33,896 bases of DNA, taken from assembly GCA_945906935.1 (NCBI GenBank), contig CAMDSO010000038.1, forward strand, positions 1 through 33,896, written 5' to 3'. Both the position numbers and the translations under genes were made by a program. The DNA comes from Bordetella parapertussis. Lineage in GTDB: Bacteria > Pseudomonadota > Gammaproteobacteria > Burkholderiales > SG8-41. The notes under the pieces are model-generated. The model ran no database searches. It worked only from the letters and a program-made list of their open reading frames with translations, and was not told where the DNA came from. Position 1 is the first letter of the stretch, and every line of letters begins with the position of its first letter. Shown here piece after piece: positions 8,099-15,504 of the stretch.

Positions 8099-9079
8099 AT
8101 GACACGTCCAATTTTTGTTGCTATCGCAGCATTTGCACTGCTCGCCGCACAGCCGGTTCTCGCCCAGCAAAAAAGCGCCGGCGACTACCCCTCCAAACCG
8201 ATCCGTCTGATCGTGCCCTTCGCACCCGGCGGCGGCACCGACCTCACGGCGCGCGCGATTGCCTTGAAGCTGACCGAAGCATGGGGACAAACCGTGGTGC
8301 CGGATAACCGCGCCGGCGCCAACGGCACCATCGCTGTTGATATCGCCACCAAAGCGGTGCCCGACGGTTACACGCTGACGATGATTTCATCGAGCCACTC
8401 GGTCAACTCCTCGCTTTATAAAAACCTCTCCTACGATCTGGTGCGCGATCTCGCGCCCATCACGCAGGCAACCTCGCAACCCTATGCGCTGGTCGTGCAT
8501 CCGTCGGTGGCGGCCAAATCCATCAAGGAACTGGTGGCGCTGGCAAAAACAAAACCCGACGGCATGAGCTACGGTTCGTCGGGCATTGGCGGCCTCTCGC
8601 ATCTGTCCGGCGCGCTATTTTGTTCGCTGGTTGACATGAAAATCGTGCATGTGCCGTATAAAGGCGGATTCCCCGCGCTCAACGACGTGGTTGGCGGACA
8701 GATCCAGATGCTGTTCTCAACGCTGCTGCAAAGCGATGCGCAGCGCAAGGCCGGCCGCGTGCGTGCGCTTGCCGTCACCACCAAGATGCGTTCGGCCGGC
8801 GCACCCGATCTGCCGACCATGCAGGAAGCCGGTGTAGCCGGTTACGAAGTCGCCGGCTGGTACGGCGTGCTGGCGCCGGCGAAAACGCCGCGCCCCATCA
8901 TCGACAAACTCAATACTGAAATCGTGCGCATCCTGCACAGCACCGATATACAAAGCAAACTCGCCGCCGACGGCTCCGAACCGGTCGGCAACACGCCCGA
9001 GCAGTTTCACGCCCATATCAAAGCGGAAGTCGCAAAATGGGCCAAGGTCGTACGCGACGCCAACATCCGCGCCGAATAA
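8099..9079 (+). CDS. Bug-family TTT substrate-binding protein
   Basis: A 326-residue periplasmic binding protein with a signal peptide over residues 1-22 (VLA|Q). The motifs are canonical: APGGGTDLTAR (about 42-52), VPDNRAGANGTIAVD, VPDGYT, VVHPSVAAKSIKELV, HVPYKGGFPALNDVVGGQ, and a C-terminal VAKWAKVVRDANI. The full set of conserved loops suggests a functional binder. The MmgE/PrpD gene at 9111 begins 31 bases downstream on the same strand, and a ketopantoate-reductase-like gene follows. The protein therefore probably feeds the substrate that this MmgE/PrpD enzyme processes (inference). The ATG is preceded by no strong ribosome site but by an intact spacer after the MscS gene. Confidence 0.92.
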   Translation: MTRPIFVAIAAFALLAAQPVLAQQKSAGDYPSKPIRLIVPFAPGGGTDLTARAIALKLTEAWGQTVVPDNRAGANGTIAVDIATKAVPDGYTLTMISSSHSVNSSLYKNLSYDLVRDLAPITQATSQPYALVVHPSVAAKSIKELVALAKTKPDGMSYGSSGIGGLSHLSGALFCSLVDMKIVHVPYKGGFPALNDVVGGQIQMLFSTLLQSDAQRKAGRVRALAVTTKMRSAGAPDLPTMQEAGVAGYEVAGWYGVLAPAKTPRPIIDKLNTEIVRILHSTDIQSKLAADGSEPVGNTPEQFHAHIKAEVAKWAKVVRDANIRAE

Positions 9080-9110
9080 GCGCAACCACCAGCCACCAAC
9101 GGATACCGCC

Positions 9111-10475
9111 ATGCCCTTCGCCCTGGAACTTGCAAAACGCATCAACGCCACCCGCTTCGACTCACTGCCCGCCGAAACATTGAAATGGGCCAGGGTCGGC
9201 ATCCTCGACACGGTCGGCGTGACTATCGCCGGCGCCGCTGATCCGTCGGCGCGTATCTGCGCGCGTTCGCTTGGTTCGGCCACAGGGCCGGCCTTTGTCT
9301 TCGGCAGCCATGAAAAAGTCGGCATGCTCGACGCTGCGCTGATCAACGGCACCGCCTCGCACGCACTCGACTTCGATGATTGCAACAACACGCTGGGCGG
9401 TCATCCGTCGGCGCCCATCCTGCCGGCGCTGTTTGCGCTGGCCGACGAAACGGGTGCAAGCGGTCGCGACTTTGTCGCCGCGTATGTGGCCGGTTTTGAA
9501 GCCGAATGCAAAATTTCCATGGGCGTGAATTTTTATCAATACACGCGCGGCTGGCACCCCACCACCACCATCGGCGTGTTCGGCGCGGCAGCGGCCTGTG
9601 CGCTGCTGTTGAAACTCAGCGACGAACAAACCGCCACCGCGCTGTCGATCGCTGCTTCGCTCGCCGCCGGTGTGAAATCGAATTTCGGCACCATGACCAA
9701 ACCGCTACACGTCGGCCATTGCTGCCGCAGCGGCCTGTTCGCCGCGCTGCTTGCCCGCGACGGCTTTACCGCCAGCAGCGTGGCCTTCGAACACAAGCAA
9801 GGCTACTTCGAAGTGTTCAATGGCGCGGGCAATTACGACGCCGCGAAAATCCTCCCGGCCTGGGGCCAGCCCTGGGACATCATCGAGCCGGGCATTGCCA
9901 TCAAGCAGTACCCGTGCTGCGGCAGCACGCACCCGGCGATCGACGCCATGCTGCTGCTGGTGCGCGAACACGATCTCAAACCCGATGACGTCACGCGGAT
10001 CGACGCCTGGACGCACAAGCGCCGCCTCGAACACACCAACCGCCCCGATCCGCAAAGTACCTTCGACGCCAAGTTCAGCGTGCAATACGCGCTGTCGCGC
10101 GCGCTGGTCAACCGCAAGGTCGCGCTGCCACACTTCGAAGGCGAAACCTATAAAGACCCGGCGGTGCGCGCCATCCTGCCGCGGATTCACGTCGCGCCCT
10201 ACACCACCGAACAATTCCCCGCCGACAATCACTTCGCAGCCGAAGTCAACATCACCTTGAAAAACGGCACGGTGCTCAAACAGAAAGTCGACCAGCCCTT
10301 CGGCCGCACGTCGAAGAACGCGCTGCCGCCGGAATTGCTGAAAGATAAATTCGTTAATTGCGCAACCATGGCGCTGCCAGCGGCGACGGTCGAACATTTG
10401 TATACCGGCATCCAGCACATCGAAACGCTCGCCGATGTGCGCACACTCTCGGCGCTGACGGCACAACACACGTAA
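9111..10475 (+). CDS. MmgE/PrpD family protein
   Basis: A 454-residue cytoplasmic protein of the MmgE/PrpD fold, which includes 2-methylcitrate dehydratase, cis-aconitate decarboxylase and iminodisuccinate epimerase. The conserved active-site string is present: NGTASHALDFDD (79-90) followed by GGHPS with His98. Later motifs are GWHPTTTIGVFG (His149), MTKPLHVGHCCRSG (Lys197) and KQYPCCGSTHPAID (Lys265, His274). As I recall, the Asp of DFDD and the His of HPS are catalytic in cis-aconitate decarboxylase. The length is normal for the short (about 450 residue) branch rather than true PrpD (about 480). It sits between a Bug gene and a ketopantoate-reductase-like gene, all on the same strand. Substrate is not predictable from sequence alone. 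Confidence 0.9.
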   Translation: MPFALELAKRINATRFDSLPAETLKWARVGILDTVGVTIAGAADPSARICARSLGSATGPAFVFGSHEKVGMLDAALINGTASHALDFDDCNNTLGGHPSAPILPALFALADETGASGRDFVAAYVAGFEAECKISMGVNFYQYTRGWHPTTTIGVFGAAAACALLLKLSDEQTATALSIAASLAAGVKSNFGTMTKPLHVGHCCRSGLFAALLARDGFTASSVAFEHKQGYFEVFNGAGNYDAAKILPAWGQPWDIIEPGIAIKQYPCCGSTHPAIDAMLLLVREHDLKPDDVTRIDAWTHKRRLEHTNRPDPQSTFDAKFSVQYALSRALVNRKVALPHFEGETYKDPAVRAILPRIHVAPYTTEQFPADNHFAAEVNITLKNGTVLKQKVDQPFGRTSKNALPPELLKDKFVNCATMALPAATVEHLYTGIQHIETLADVRTLSALTAQHT

Positions 10476-10632
10476 GCACACGGCCCGCGACGGCGGCGGG
10501 TCGTGCATCATTCAAGCGCATCAACCCGGCGGCTCCGGCGGTTTGCTTCAAACTGCCGAATTGAATACCATCATGCGTTCCGGGTGGCGGGAATCAATCC
10601 TGCACCGGCCAACCCTGCGGAGGACCTCACCA

Positions 10633-11700
10633 ATGTCGAAAAAATACAAGATTCTGATTATGGGCGCGTCGTATGGCTCGCTGCTGGGCACCAAGCTCGC
10701 ACTCGCCGGACATTCGACTCACCTGATCTGCCTGCCCGCGGAGGCAGATCTGATCAACGCGGAAGGCGCCATTGTGCGCATGCCGATCAAGGGTCGCGAA
10801 GGTCTGGTTGAAGTGAATTCGAAAAAGCTGCCGGGCAAGATTACCGCCGGTGGCACCGCAGGCGTTAACCCCGCCGATTACGATCTGGTGGCCCTCGCCA
10901 TGCAGGAGCCGCAATACCGCTCGCCGGGCGTGCGTGAACTGCTCGAAGCGGTGGCGAAATCCAAAGTGCCCTGCATGTCGATCATGAACATGCCGCCGCT
11001 GCCCTACCTCGCGCGCATTCCCGGTGTCGATGTATCGAAACTGCGCGACTGCTATACCGACGCCAGCGTGTGGGACGCCTTCGATCCGAAACTGATGACG
11101 CTGTGCAGCCCCGACCCGCAGGCCTTCCGTCCGCCGGAAGACAAGGTCAACGTGCTGCAAGTGCGGCTGCCGACCAACTTCAAAGCAGCGCGTTTTGATT
11201 CTGATGCGCACACGCAAATCCTGCGCGATCTGGCCGCCGACATCGAAGCCGCGCGTTTTGACACCGGCAGCGAAAAACTCGAACTGCCGGTGAAACTCAA
11301 GGTACACGATTCGATTTTCGTGCCGCTGGCGAAATGGAGCATGTTGATCGCCGGCAACTATCGCTGCGTGCAAAAAGACGCCGCACGCTCGATCAAGGAA
11401 GCCGTACACACCGACATCGAAGCCACGCGCGCCGTCTACAACTGGGTGAAGACGCTATGCATCGGTCTGGGCGCCGAGGAAAAAGACCTTGTGCCCTTCG
11501 AGAAATATGCGGCCGCCGCGCAATCGCTGGTCACACCTTCATCGGCGGCACGCGCGCTGTTTGCCGGTGCGCCGAACATCGAGCGTGTCGACCGCCTGGT
11601 GAAAACCATCGCCGCACAAAAAGGCGAGAAGTCCGCGGTGCTCGATGAAACCTCAGCCCTGGTCGATGCACGTCTCGAGATCAATCGCAAAAAAGTCTGA
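10633..11700 (+). CDS. Ketopantoate reductase (ApbA/PanE)-like NAD(P)-dependent dehydrogenase
   Basis: A 355-residue protein with an N-terminal Rossmann fold: YKILIMGASYGSLLGTKLALAGH (residues 5-27) matches the ApbA/PanE nucleotide-binding pattern, although the usual GxGxxG is GASYGSLLG. A helical C-terminal domain follows (about 195-355; KLKVHDSIFVPLAKWSML and later VTPSSAARALFAG). It is longer than PanE (about 300 residues), so it is probably a paralogue oxidising or reducing a different 2-oxo or hydroxy acid. The frame is open upstream to 10543, but ATG 10633 has GGAGGA (10619-10624) eight bases upstream and begins the fold directly. The MmgE/PrpD gene ends 157 bases upstream on the same strand. 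A strong terminator follows. The fold assignment is good; the substrate is unknown. Confidence 0.78.
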   Translation: MSKKYKILIMGASYGSLLGTKLALAGHSTHLICLPAEADLINAEGAIVRMPIKGREGLVEVNSKKLPGKITAGGTAGVNPADYDLVALAMQEPQYRSPGVRELLEAVAKSKVPCMSIMNMPPLPYLARIPGVDVSKLRDCYTDASVWDAFDPKLMTLCSPDPQAFRPPEDKVNVLQVRLPTNFKAARFDSDAHTQILRDLAADIEAARFDTGSEKLELPVKLKVHDSIFVPLAKWSMLIAGNYRCVQKDAARSIKEAVHTDIEATRAVYNWVKTLCIGLGAEEKDLVPFEKYAAAAQSLVTPSSAARALFAGAPNIERVDRLVKTIAAQKGEKSAVLDETSALVDARLEINRKKV

Positions 11701-11714
11701 TCCATCGCACCAGT

Positions 11715-11745
11715 AAAAAAGCCCGGCATCTGCCGGGCTTTTTTT
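11715..11745. terminator. Bidirectional intrinsic terminator between convergent genes
   Basis: Six A residues (11715-11720), the perfect stem GCCCGGC / GCCGGGC (outer ends 11721 and 11738) with a short loop, then seven T residues (11739-11745). The A-run gives a U-tract on the other strand, so it can end both the dehydrogenase gene (stop at 11700, +) and the convergent Bug gene (stop at 11775, -). Confidence 0.92.
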
Positions 11746-11774
11746 GTGCCGTCTGCGCAGAACAGCTCCGCAGA

Positions 11775-12737
11775 TCAATCAGCCTTCGCCCCCGACTCCT
11801 TGACGATGCGGCCCCACTTGGCGATTTCGTCGCGCAGAAAAGCCGCAAATTGTTCGGTGCTGCCCGGAATCGGATCGGCGCCACGACTGACCAGCTTGTC
11901 GCGGAATTCGGCGTCATTGAGCGCCTTGTGCAGCCCTTCACGCAAACGGGTGATGATTTCCGGCGGCGTTTTGGCCGCCACCGTGATGCCGTACCAGTTG
12001 ATCGCCTCCACCGGTTGGCCCTGTTCACGCAGTGTTGGCACCTCGCGCATCAGCAGTGAGCGCTGCGCGCTGGCCACGCCCAATGCGCGCAGCTTGCCGC
12101 TCAATATATTCGGCTGCAGCACCGGCAGATCGGCAAACAGACCGCTCACCTGACCGCCCAACAAATCGGCGATCGCCGGCGCAGCACCCTTATAAGGAAT
12201 ATGAATCAGCTCAATCTTCGCCGCAGTTTTGAACATCTCCAGCGCGAGATGCGGTAAGCCGCCGCTGCCCGTCGAGGCGATACTGATCTGGCCGGGCCGC
12301 GCTTTGGCTAGCGCCACCATCTCGCGGATCGAATTCACTGGCACCGACGGGTGCACGACAAACAACTCCGGCGTTGAAGTAATCAGCGTCACTGGCGCGA
12401 GATCGCGCAGCGTGTCAAAAGGCAGCTTCGGATAGAGGTTGGGGTTGATCGCAATGCCGGTACTGACGAGGATCATCGTATAGCCGTCGGGGGCCGACTT
12501 CGCCACATACTCCATGCCGATGATACCGTTGGCGCCAGCGCGATTGTCGACCACCACCTGCTGGCCGTAGACCTCGGAGAGTTTGACCGCCAAGAGGCGC
12601 GCCACGATATCGATCGGACCACCGGCCGGAAAACCCACGACCAGCCGCAGTGGTTTGGACGGAAAATTTTGTGCGCAGGCCAGCGCGGGGAGGCAAAAAC
12701 ACAACAAAAAAGTCAAGCCAAAAACGATGCGTTTCAT
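11775..12737 (-). CDS. Bug-family TTT substrate-binding protein
   Basis: A 320-residue binding protein. The frame extends upstream to 12800, but the ATG at 12737 is preferred: it is preceded by GAGGAG about seven bases away and opens a textbook signal peptide (MKRIVFGLTFLLCFCLPALA, cleaved ACA|Q at 22). Motifs are FPAGGPIDIVAR (about 36-47), VVDNRAGANGIIG, APDGYT, IPYKGAAPAIADLLGGQVSG and the C-terminal IAKWGRIVKESGAKAD. The first ligand loop is AGGPID rather than PGGGTD, a variant within the family. It is divergent from the TcuA-like flavoprotein gene (12848, +) across 110 bases, so the two may share a regulatory region. It ends at the bidirectional terminator. Substrate unknown. Confidence 0.92.
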   Translation of the reverse strand: MKRIVFGLTFLLCFCLPALACAQNFPSKPLRLVVGFPAGGPIDIVARLLAVKLSEVYGQQVVVDNRAGANGIIGMEYVAKSAPDGYTMILVSTGIAINPNLYPKLPFDTLRDLAPVTLITSTPELFVVHPSVPVNSIREMVALAKARPGQISIASTGSGGLPHLALEMFKTAAKIELIHIPYKGAAPAIADLLGGQVSGLFADLPVLQPNILSGKLRALGVASAQRSLLMREVPTLREQGQPVEAINWYGITVAAKTPPEIITRLREGLHKALNDAEFRDKLVSRGADPIPGSTEQFAAFLRDEIAKWGRIVKESGAKAD

Positions 12738-12787
12738 CAATTTTCTCCTCGTAGGGCTGATGGTTCGACTGATTGTGATGGATGCGC

Positions 12788-12816
12788 TTTCCAAACTCAA
12801 TCTCCAAGTGTAAAGT
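12788..12816 (+). promoter_or_regulatory. Possible sigma70-type promoter for the flavoprotein gene
   Basis: TTTCCA (12788-12793) and TAAAGT (12811-12816) are separated by 17 bases and each matches four of six consensus positions. The predicted start is about 25 bases before the ATG at 12848. It sits in the 110-base divergent spacer. It is a by-eye match only, and such matches are common by chance. Confidence 0.3.
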
Positions 12817-12847
12817 GCTGCCTCCCAACGTTTTTCATAAGCACATC

Positions 12848-14332
12848 ATGACCAGCCAATACGACGTAATCGTGGTCGGGAAGGGCAATGCCGCCCTCTC
12901 AGCCGCCCTCTCAGCGACCGACAACGGCGCCAAAGTTCTCGTTCTCGAAGCCGCCAGCGAAGAAGAATCCGGCGGCAACAGCCGCTTTGCCGGCGGTGTG
13001 ATGCGTTTCGCCTACGAATCCGTGGACGATCTGAAACGCGTCACCGACCTCACCGATGAAGAAGTCGCCAACAGCGATTTTGGCACCAACACACGCGAGG
13101 AATACCTCGAAGACATCTACCGCCTGACGAGCTACCGCACCGACCCGGATCTGTCGGAAACCCTAGTCAACGAAAGCCTCGAGACCATGGCGTGGCTGCG
13201 CGCGAAAGGCACGCGCTTCGTGCCGAACTATGGCCGCCAGTCGGGCATGGTCAACGGCAAACGCAAATTCTTCGGCCGCCTGCCGATCGAAGTCTCGGGC
13301 GGCGGCGCCGGCCTCGTGCAATATCTCGACAAGGCAGCAAAAAACGCCGGCATTGAAGTGCGCTACGGCACACGCGCCATTTCGCTGATATTTGACGGCA
13401 TCCGCGTTTCCGGCGTGCGCGTGCAATGCGACGGCAAACTCGAAGAGATCACGGCCAAATCGGTGGTACTCGGTTGCGGCGGCTTTGAAGCCAACCCTGA
13501 GATGCGCACCCGTTACCTCGGCCCGGGCTGGGAATTGGCAAAAGTACGCGGCACCAAGTACAACGTCGGCGACGGCATCAAGATGGCGCTCGACGTTGGC
13601 GCCTGCCCCTACGGCAACTGGTCGGGCTGCCACGCCACCGGCTGGGACCGCTACGCGCCGGAGTTCGGTGACATCAGCGTCGGCGACCAGTTCCAGAAAC
13701 ACTCCTACATCTTCGGCCTCCTGATTAACGCCGACGGCAAACGCTTCGTCGACGAAGGCTGGGACTTCCATTCCTTCACCTACGCCAAGTACGGCGGCGA
13801 AGTGTTGAAACAGCCGGGCCAGTTCGCCTATCAGGTCTTCGACGCAAAAGTCAGCAAGCTGCTGCGCTCGGAATACCGCATCAAGTTTATGACCAAGTTT
13901 TCGGCCAACACACTCGAAGAACTCGCCGAAAAAATGGAAGGTGTCAATCCGCAGGGCTTCCTCAAAACGGTGCACGAATACAACGCTGCCGTAAAAAAGG
14001 ATGTGCCCTTCGACCACATCATCAAAGACGGCAAATGCACGGTCGGTATCGAGCCGGCGAAATCGAACTGGGCACAAGCACTCGACACGCCGCCCTACGA
14101 TGCCTACGCGACCACCTGCGGCATTACCTTCACTTTCGGCGGCTTGCGCATCAATCACGAAACCGGTCAGGTGCTCAACGTGAACTTCCACAAAATCCCC
14201 GGCCTGTATGCGGCCGGTGAAATGGTCGGCGGCTTGTTCTATTTCAGTTACCCGAGCGGCGCCGGCCTGGTGTCCGGTGCGGTGTTTGGAAAAATCGCCG
14301 GACGTGGCGCAGCACTCGCGGCGAAAGCGTGA
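12848..14332 (+). CDS. FAD-dependent dehydrogenase, TcuA (tricarballylate dehydrogenase)-like
   Basis: A 494-residue flavoprotein of the fumarate reductase/succinate dehydrogenase flavoprotein family. The N-terminal FAD-binding motif is YDVIVVGKGNAALSAAL (5-21), with a Lys in the usual GxGxxG, followed by an acidic strand end (VLVLEA) and SGGNSRFAGGVMRF (41-54), the pattern of TcuA-type enzymes. A substrate-domain segment follows, and the C-terminal FAD-closing motif GLYAAGEMVGG is at about 452-462. No signal peptide, so cytoplasmic. Known TcuA oxidises tricarballylate to cis-aconitate and passes electrons to the Fe-S protein TcuB. No TcuB-like gene adjoins this copy. The frame is open from 12782, but 12848 starts the fold directly; its ribosome site is weak. 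The next gene is a Bug at 14440. Family firm, substrate inferred. Confidence 0.85.
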   Translation: MTSQYDVIVVGKGNAALSAALSATDNGAKVLVLEAASEEESGGNSRFAGGVMRFAYESVDDLKRVTDLTDEEVANSDFGTNTREEYLEDIYRLTSYRTDPDLSETLVNESLETMAWLRAKGTRFVPNYGRQSGMVNGKRKFFGRLPIEVSGGGAGLVQYLDKAAKNAGIEVRYGTRAISLIFDGIRVSGVRVQCDGKLEEITAKSVVLGCGGFEANPEMRTRYLGPGWELAKVRGTKYNVGDGIKMALDVGACPYGNWSGCHATGWDRYAPEFGDISVGDQFQKHSYIFGLLINADGKRFVDEGWDFHSFTYAKYGGEVLKQPGQFAYQVFDAKVSKLLRSEYRIKFMTKFSANTLEELAEKMEGVNPQGFLKTVHEYNAAVKKDVPFDHIIKDGKCTVGIEPAKSNWAQALDTPPYDAYATTCGITFTFGGLRINHETGQVLNVNFHKIPGLYAAGEMVGGLFYFSYPSGAGLVSGAVFGKIAGRGAALAAKA

Positions 14333-14345
14333 CCCACGATGCCAA

Positions 14346-14412
14346 CCTGATTCGTCTCGGCGAATCAGGCCAGCTCTCGCCCTCTCCCTCGGTGAGAGGG
14401 CGGGGTGAGGGC
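14346..14412. repeat. Two adjacent palindromes after the flavoprotein gene
   Basis: First, CCTGATTCG (14346-14354) and CGAATCAGG (14361-14369) form a nine-base stem with a six-base loop. Second, CCCTCTC (14380-14386) and GAGAGGG (14394-14400) form a seven-base stem, followed by CGGGGTGAGGG. The second is of the CCCTC/GAGGG type, related in composition to 26538-26573, 30661-30704 and 16970-17082. There is no T-run, so it is more likely a dispersed repeat or an mRNA-processing hairpin within an operon. Confidence 0.6.
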
Positions 14413-14439
14413 AGACACCGCCCACGCATAAAACAGGCA

Positions 14440-15396
14440 ATGCAAGTGGCAACAACCGCCGTGTTGTTTCTGGCGGCCACCGCAGCGCAGGCGCAACAGA
14501 ACTATCCGGAAAAAACCGTGCGTTTGATCGTGCCCTATGCGGCCGGCGGCAACGCCGACCTTCTGGGGCGTGTGGTCGGGCAAAAGCTCGGCGAAATGTT
14601 TTCGCAGCAATTCATCATCGACAACCGCGGCGGCGCAAACGGCGTGATCGGCACCGAGTTGGTGGCCAAAGCCGCGGCCGACGGCTATACGCTGGCCTTC
14701 ATCGCCAGCGGCCATTCGATCAATCCGGGCATGTACGCAAAGATGCCCTTCGACCCGGTACGCGATTTCGCGCCGGTCGCGCAGACCTCATCGACGCCCA
14801 TCCTCATCGCGGTGACTGCCGCCTTGCCGGCAAAGACCCTTAAAGCACTCGCTGCGCTAGCCAAAGCGCGGCCCGGCGATCTGTCGTATGCGTCGCAAGG
14901 CAACGGTTCGCCCGGACATCTGGCCGGTGCGCTGTTCAATTCGATGAACGGCGTCAACATCATGCACATTCCCTACAAAAGCACCTCGCAGGCGATCACC
15001 GATCTCACCAGCGGCCAAGTGCAGCTCATGTATCCAAGCGCGACCTCCATCCTTCCGCATGTCAAATCCAGACGCCTGCATGCTGTCGCCATTGCTACCA
15101 AAGCACGCTCCGCACTCGCGCCGGATATTCCGACCGCCGGCGAAGCGGGTTTGCCCGGTTTTGAAGCCGGCATCTGGAACGGCGTGGTGGCCCCTGCCGG
15201 TACTGCCCCTGCGATCATCGAAAAACTGCATGACGCAATTGCGAAAATCATCCGCTCACCGGATACGCGCGAACGCATACTCGGCATGGGCGCCGACCCC
15301 CTGGTCAGTACGCCGGTGGAATTTGCTGCCTTCATCGCCACCGAGCTGAAAAAGTGGACGAAGGTCATCAAAGAATCTGGCGCGAAGCTGGATTGA
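14440..15396 (+). CDS. Bug-family TTT substrate-binding protein
   Basis: A 318-residue binding protein with a signal peptide over residues 1-18 (AQA|Q). Motifs include PYAAGGNADLLGR (about 32-44), IIDNRGGANGVIG, AADGYT, IPYKSTSQAITDLTSGQVQ, GLPGFEAGIWNG and the C-terminal LKKWTKVIKESGAKLD. The first loop reads AAGGNAD, unlike the PGGGTD of most neighbours. The frame is open back to 14329, overlapping the flavoprotein stop, but that extension is encoded by the palindromic repeats at 14346-14412. The ATG at 14440 gives a normal signal peptide, so it is preferred although its ribosome site is weak. It probably belongs to the flavoprotein, Bug, PrpD, Bug, MmgE series. Confidence 0.9.
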   Translation: MQVATTAVLFLAATAAQAQQNYPEKTVRLIVPYAAGGNADLLGRVVGQKLGEMFSQQFIIDNRGGANGVIGTELVAKAAADGYTLAFIASGHSINPGMYAKMPFDPVRDFAPVAQTSSTPILIAVTAALPAKTLKALAALAKARPGDLSYASQGNGSPGHLAGALFNSMNGVNIMHIPYKSTSQAITDLTSGQVQLMYPSATSILPHVKSRRLHAVAIATKARSALAPDIPTAGEAGLPGFEAGIWNGVVAPAGTAPAIIEKLHDAIAKIIRSPDTRERILGMGADPLVSTPVEFAAFIATELKKWTKVIKESGAKLD

Positions 15397-15412
15397 AATA
15401 AAGTCGCAAACA

Positions 15413-15483
15413 GTAGCCCGGAAGGTGCGCAGCGCATTCCGGGATCCCAAACCCAGGCTTTCATTTCATTCGATCCGGGCTAC
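15413..15483. repeat. REP-like nested palindrome
   Basis: The outer arms are GTAGCCCGGA (15413-15422) and TCCGGGCTAC (15474-15483). Inside the left half, CCCGGAA (15417-15423) also pairs with TTCCGGG (15437-15443) around a GGTGCGCAGCGCA loop. This arrangement (GTAGCCCGGA, GCGCAGCGCA, TTCCGGG) is a commonly seen intergenic repeat in proteobacteria. Five T residues follow at 15485-15489, so it could weakly terminate transcription between Bug and PrpD. Confidence 0.75.
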
Positions 15484-15504
15484 GTTTTTGAGTCAGTCAA
15501 AACC

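Noticed and set aside
15413-15489. Intrinsic terminator between the Bug gene and prpD
   Set aside because: The palindrome is a recognisable REP-type repeat, and the five-T run is short and separated from the stem. Kept as a repeat with only a possible weak terminator role.
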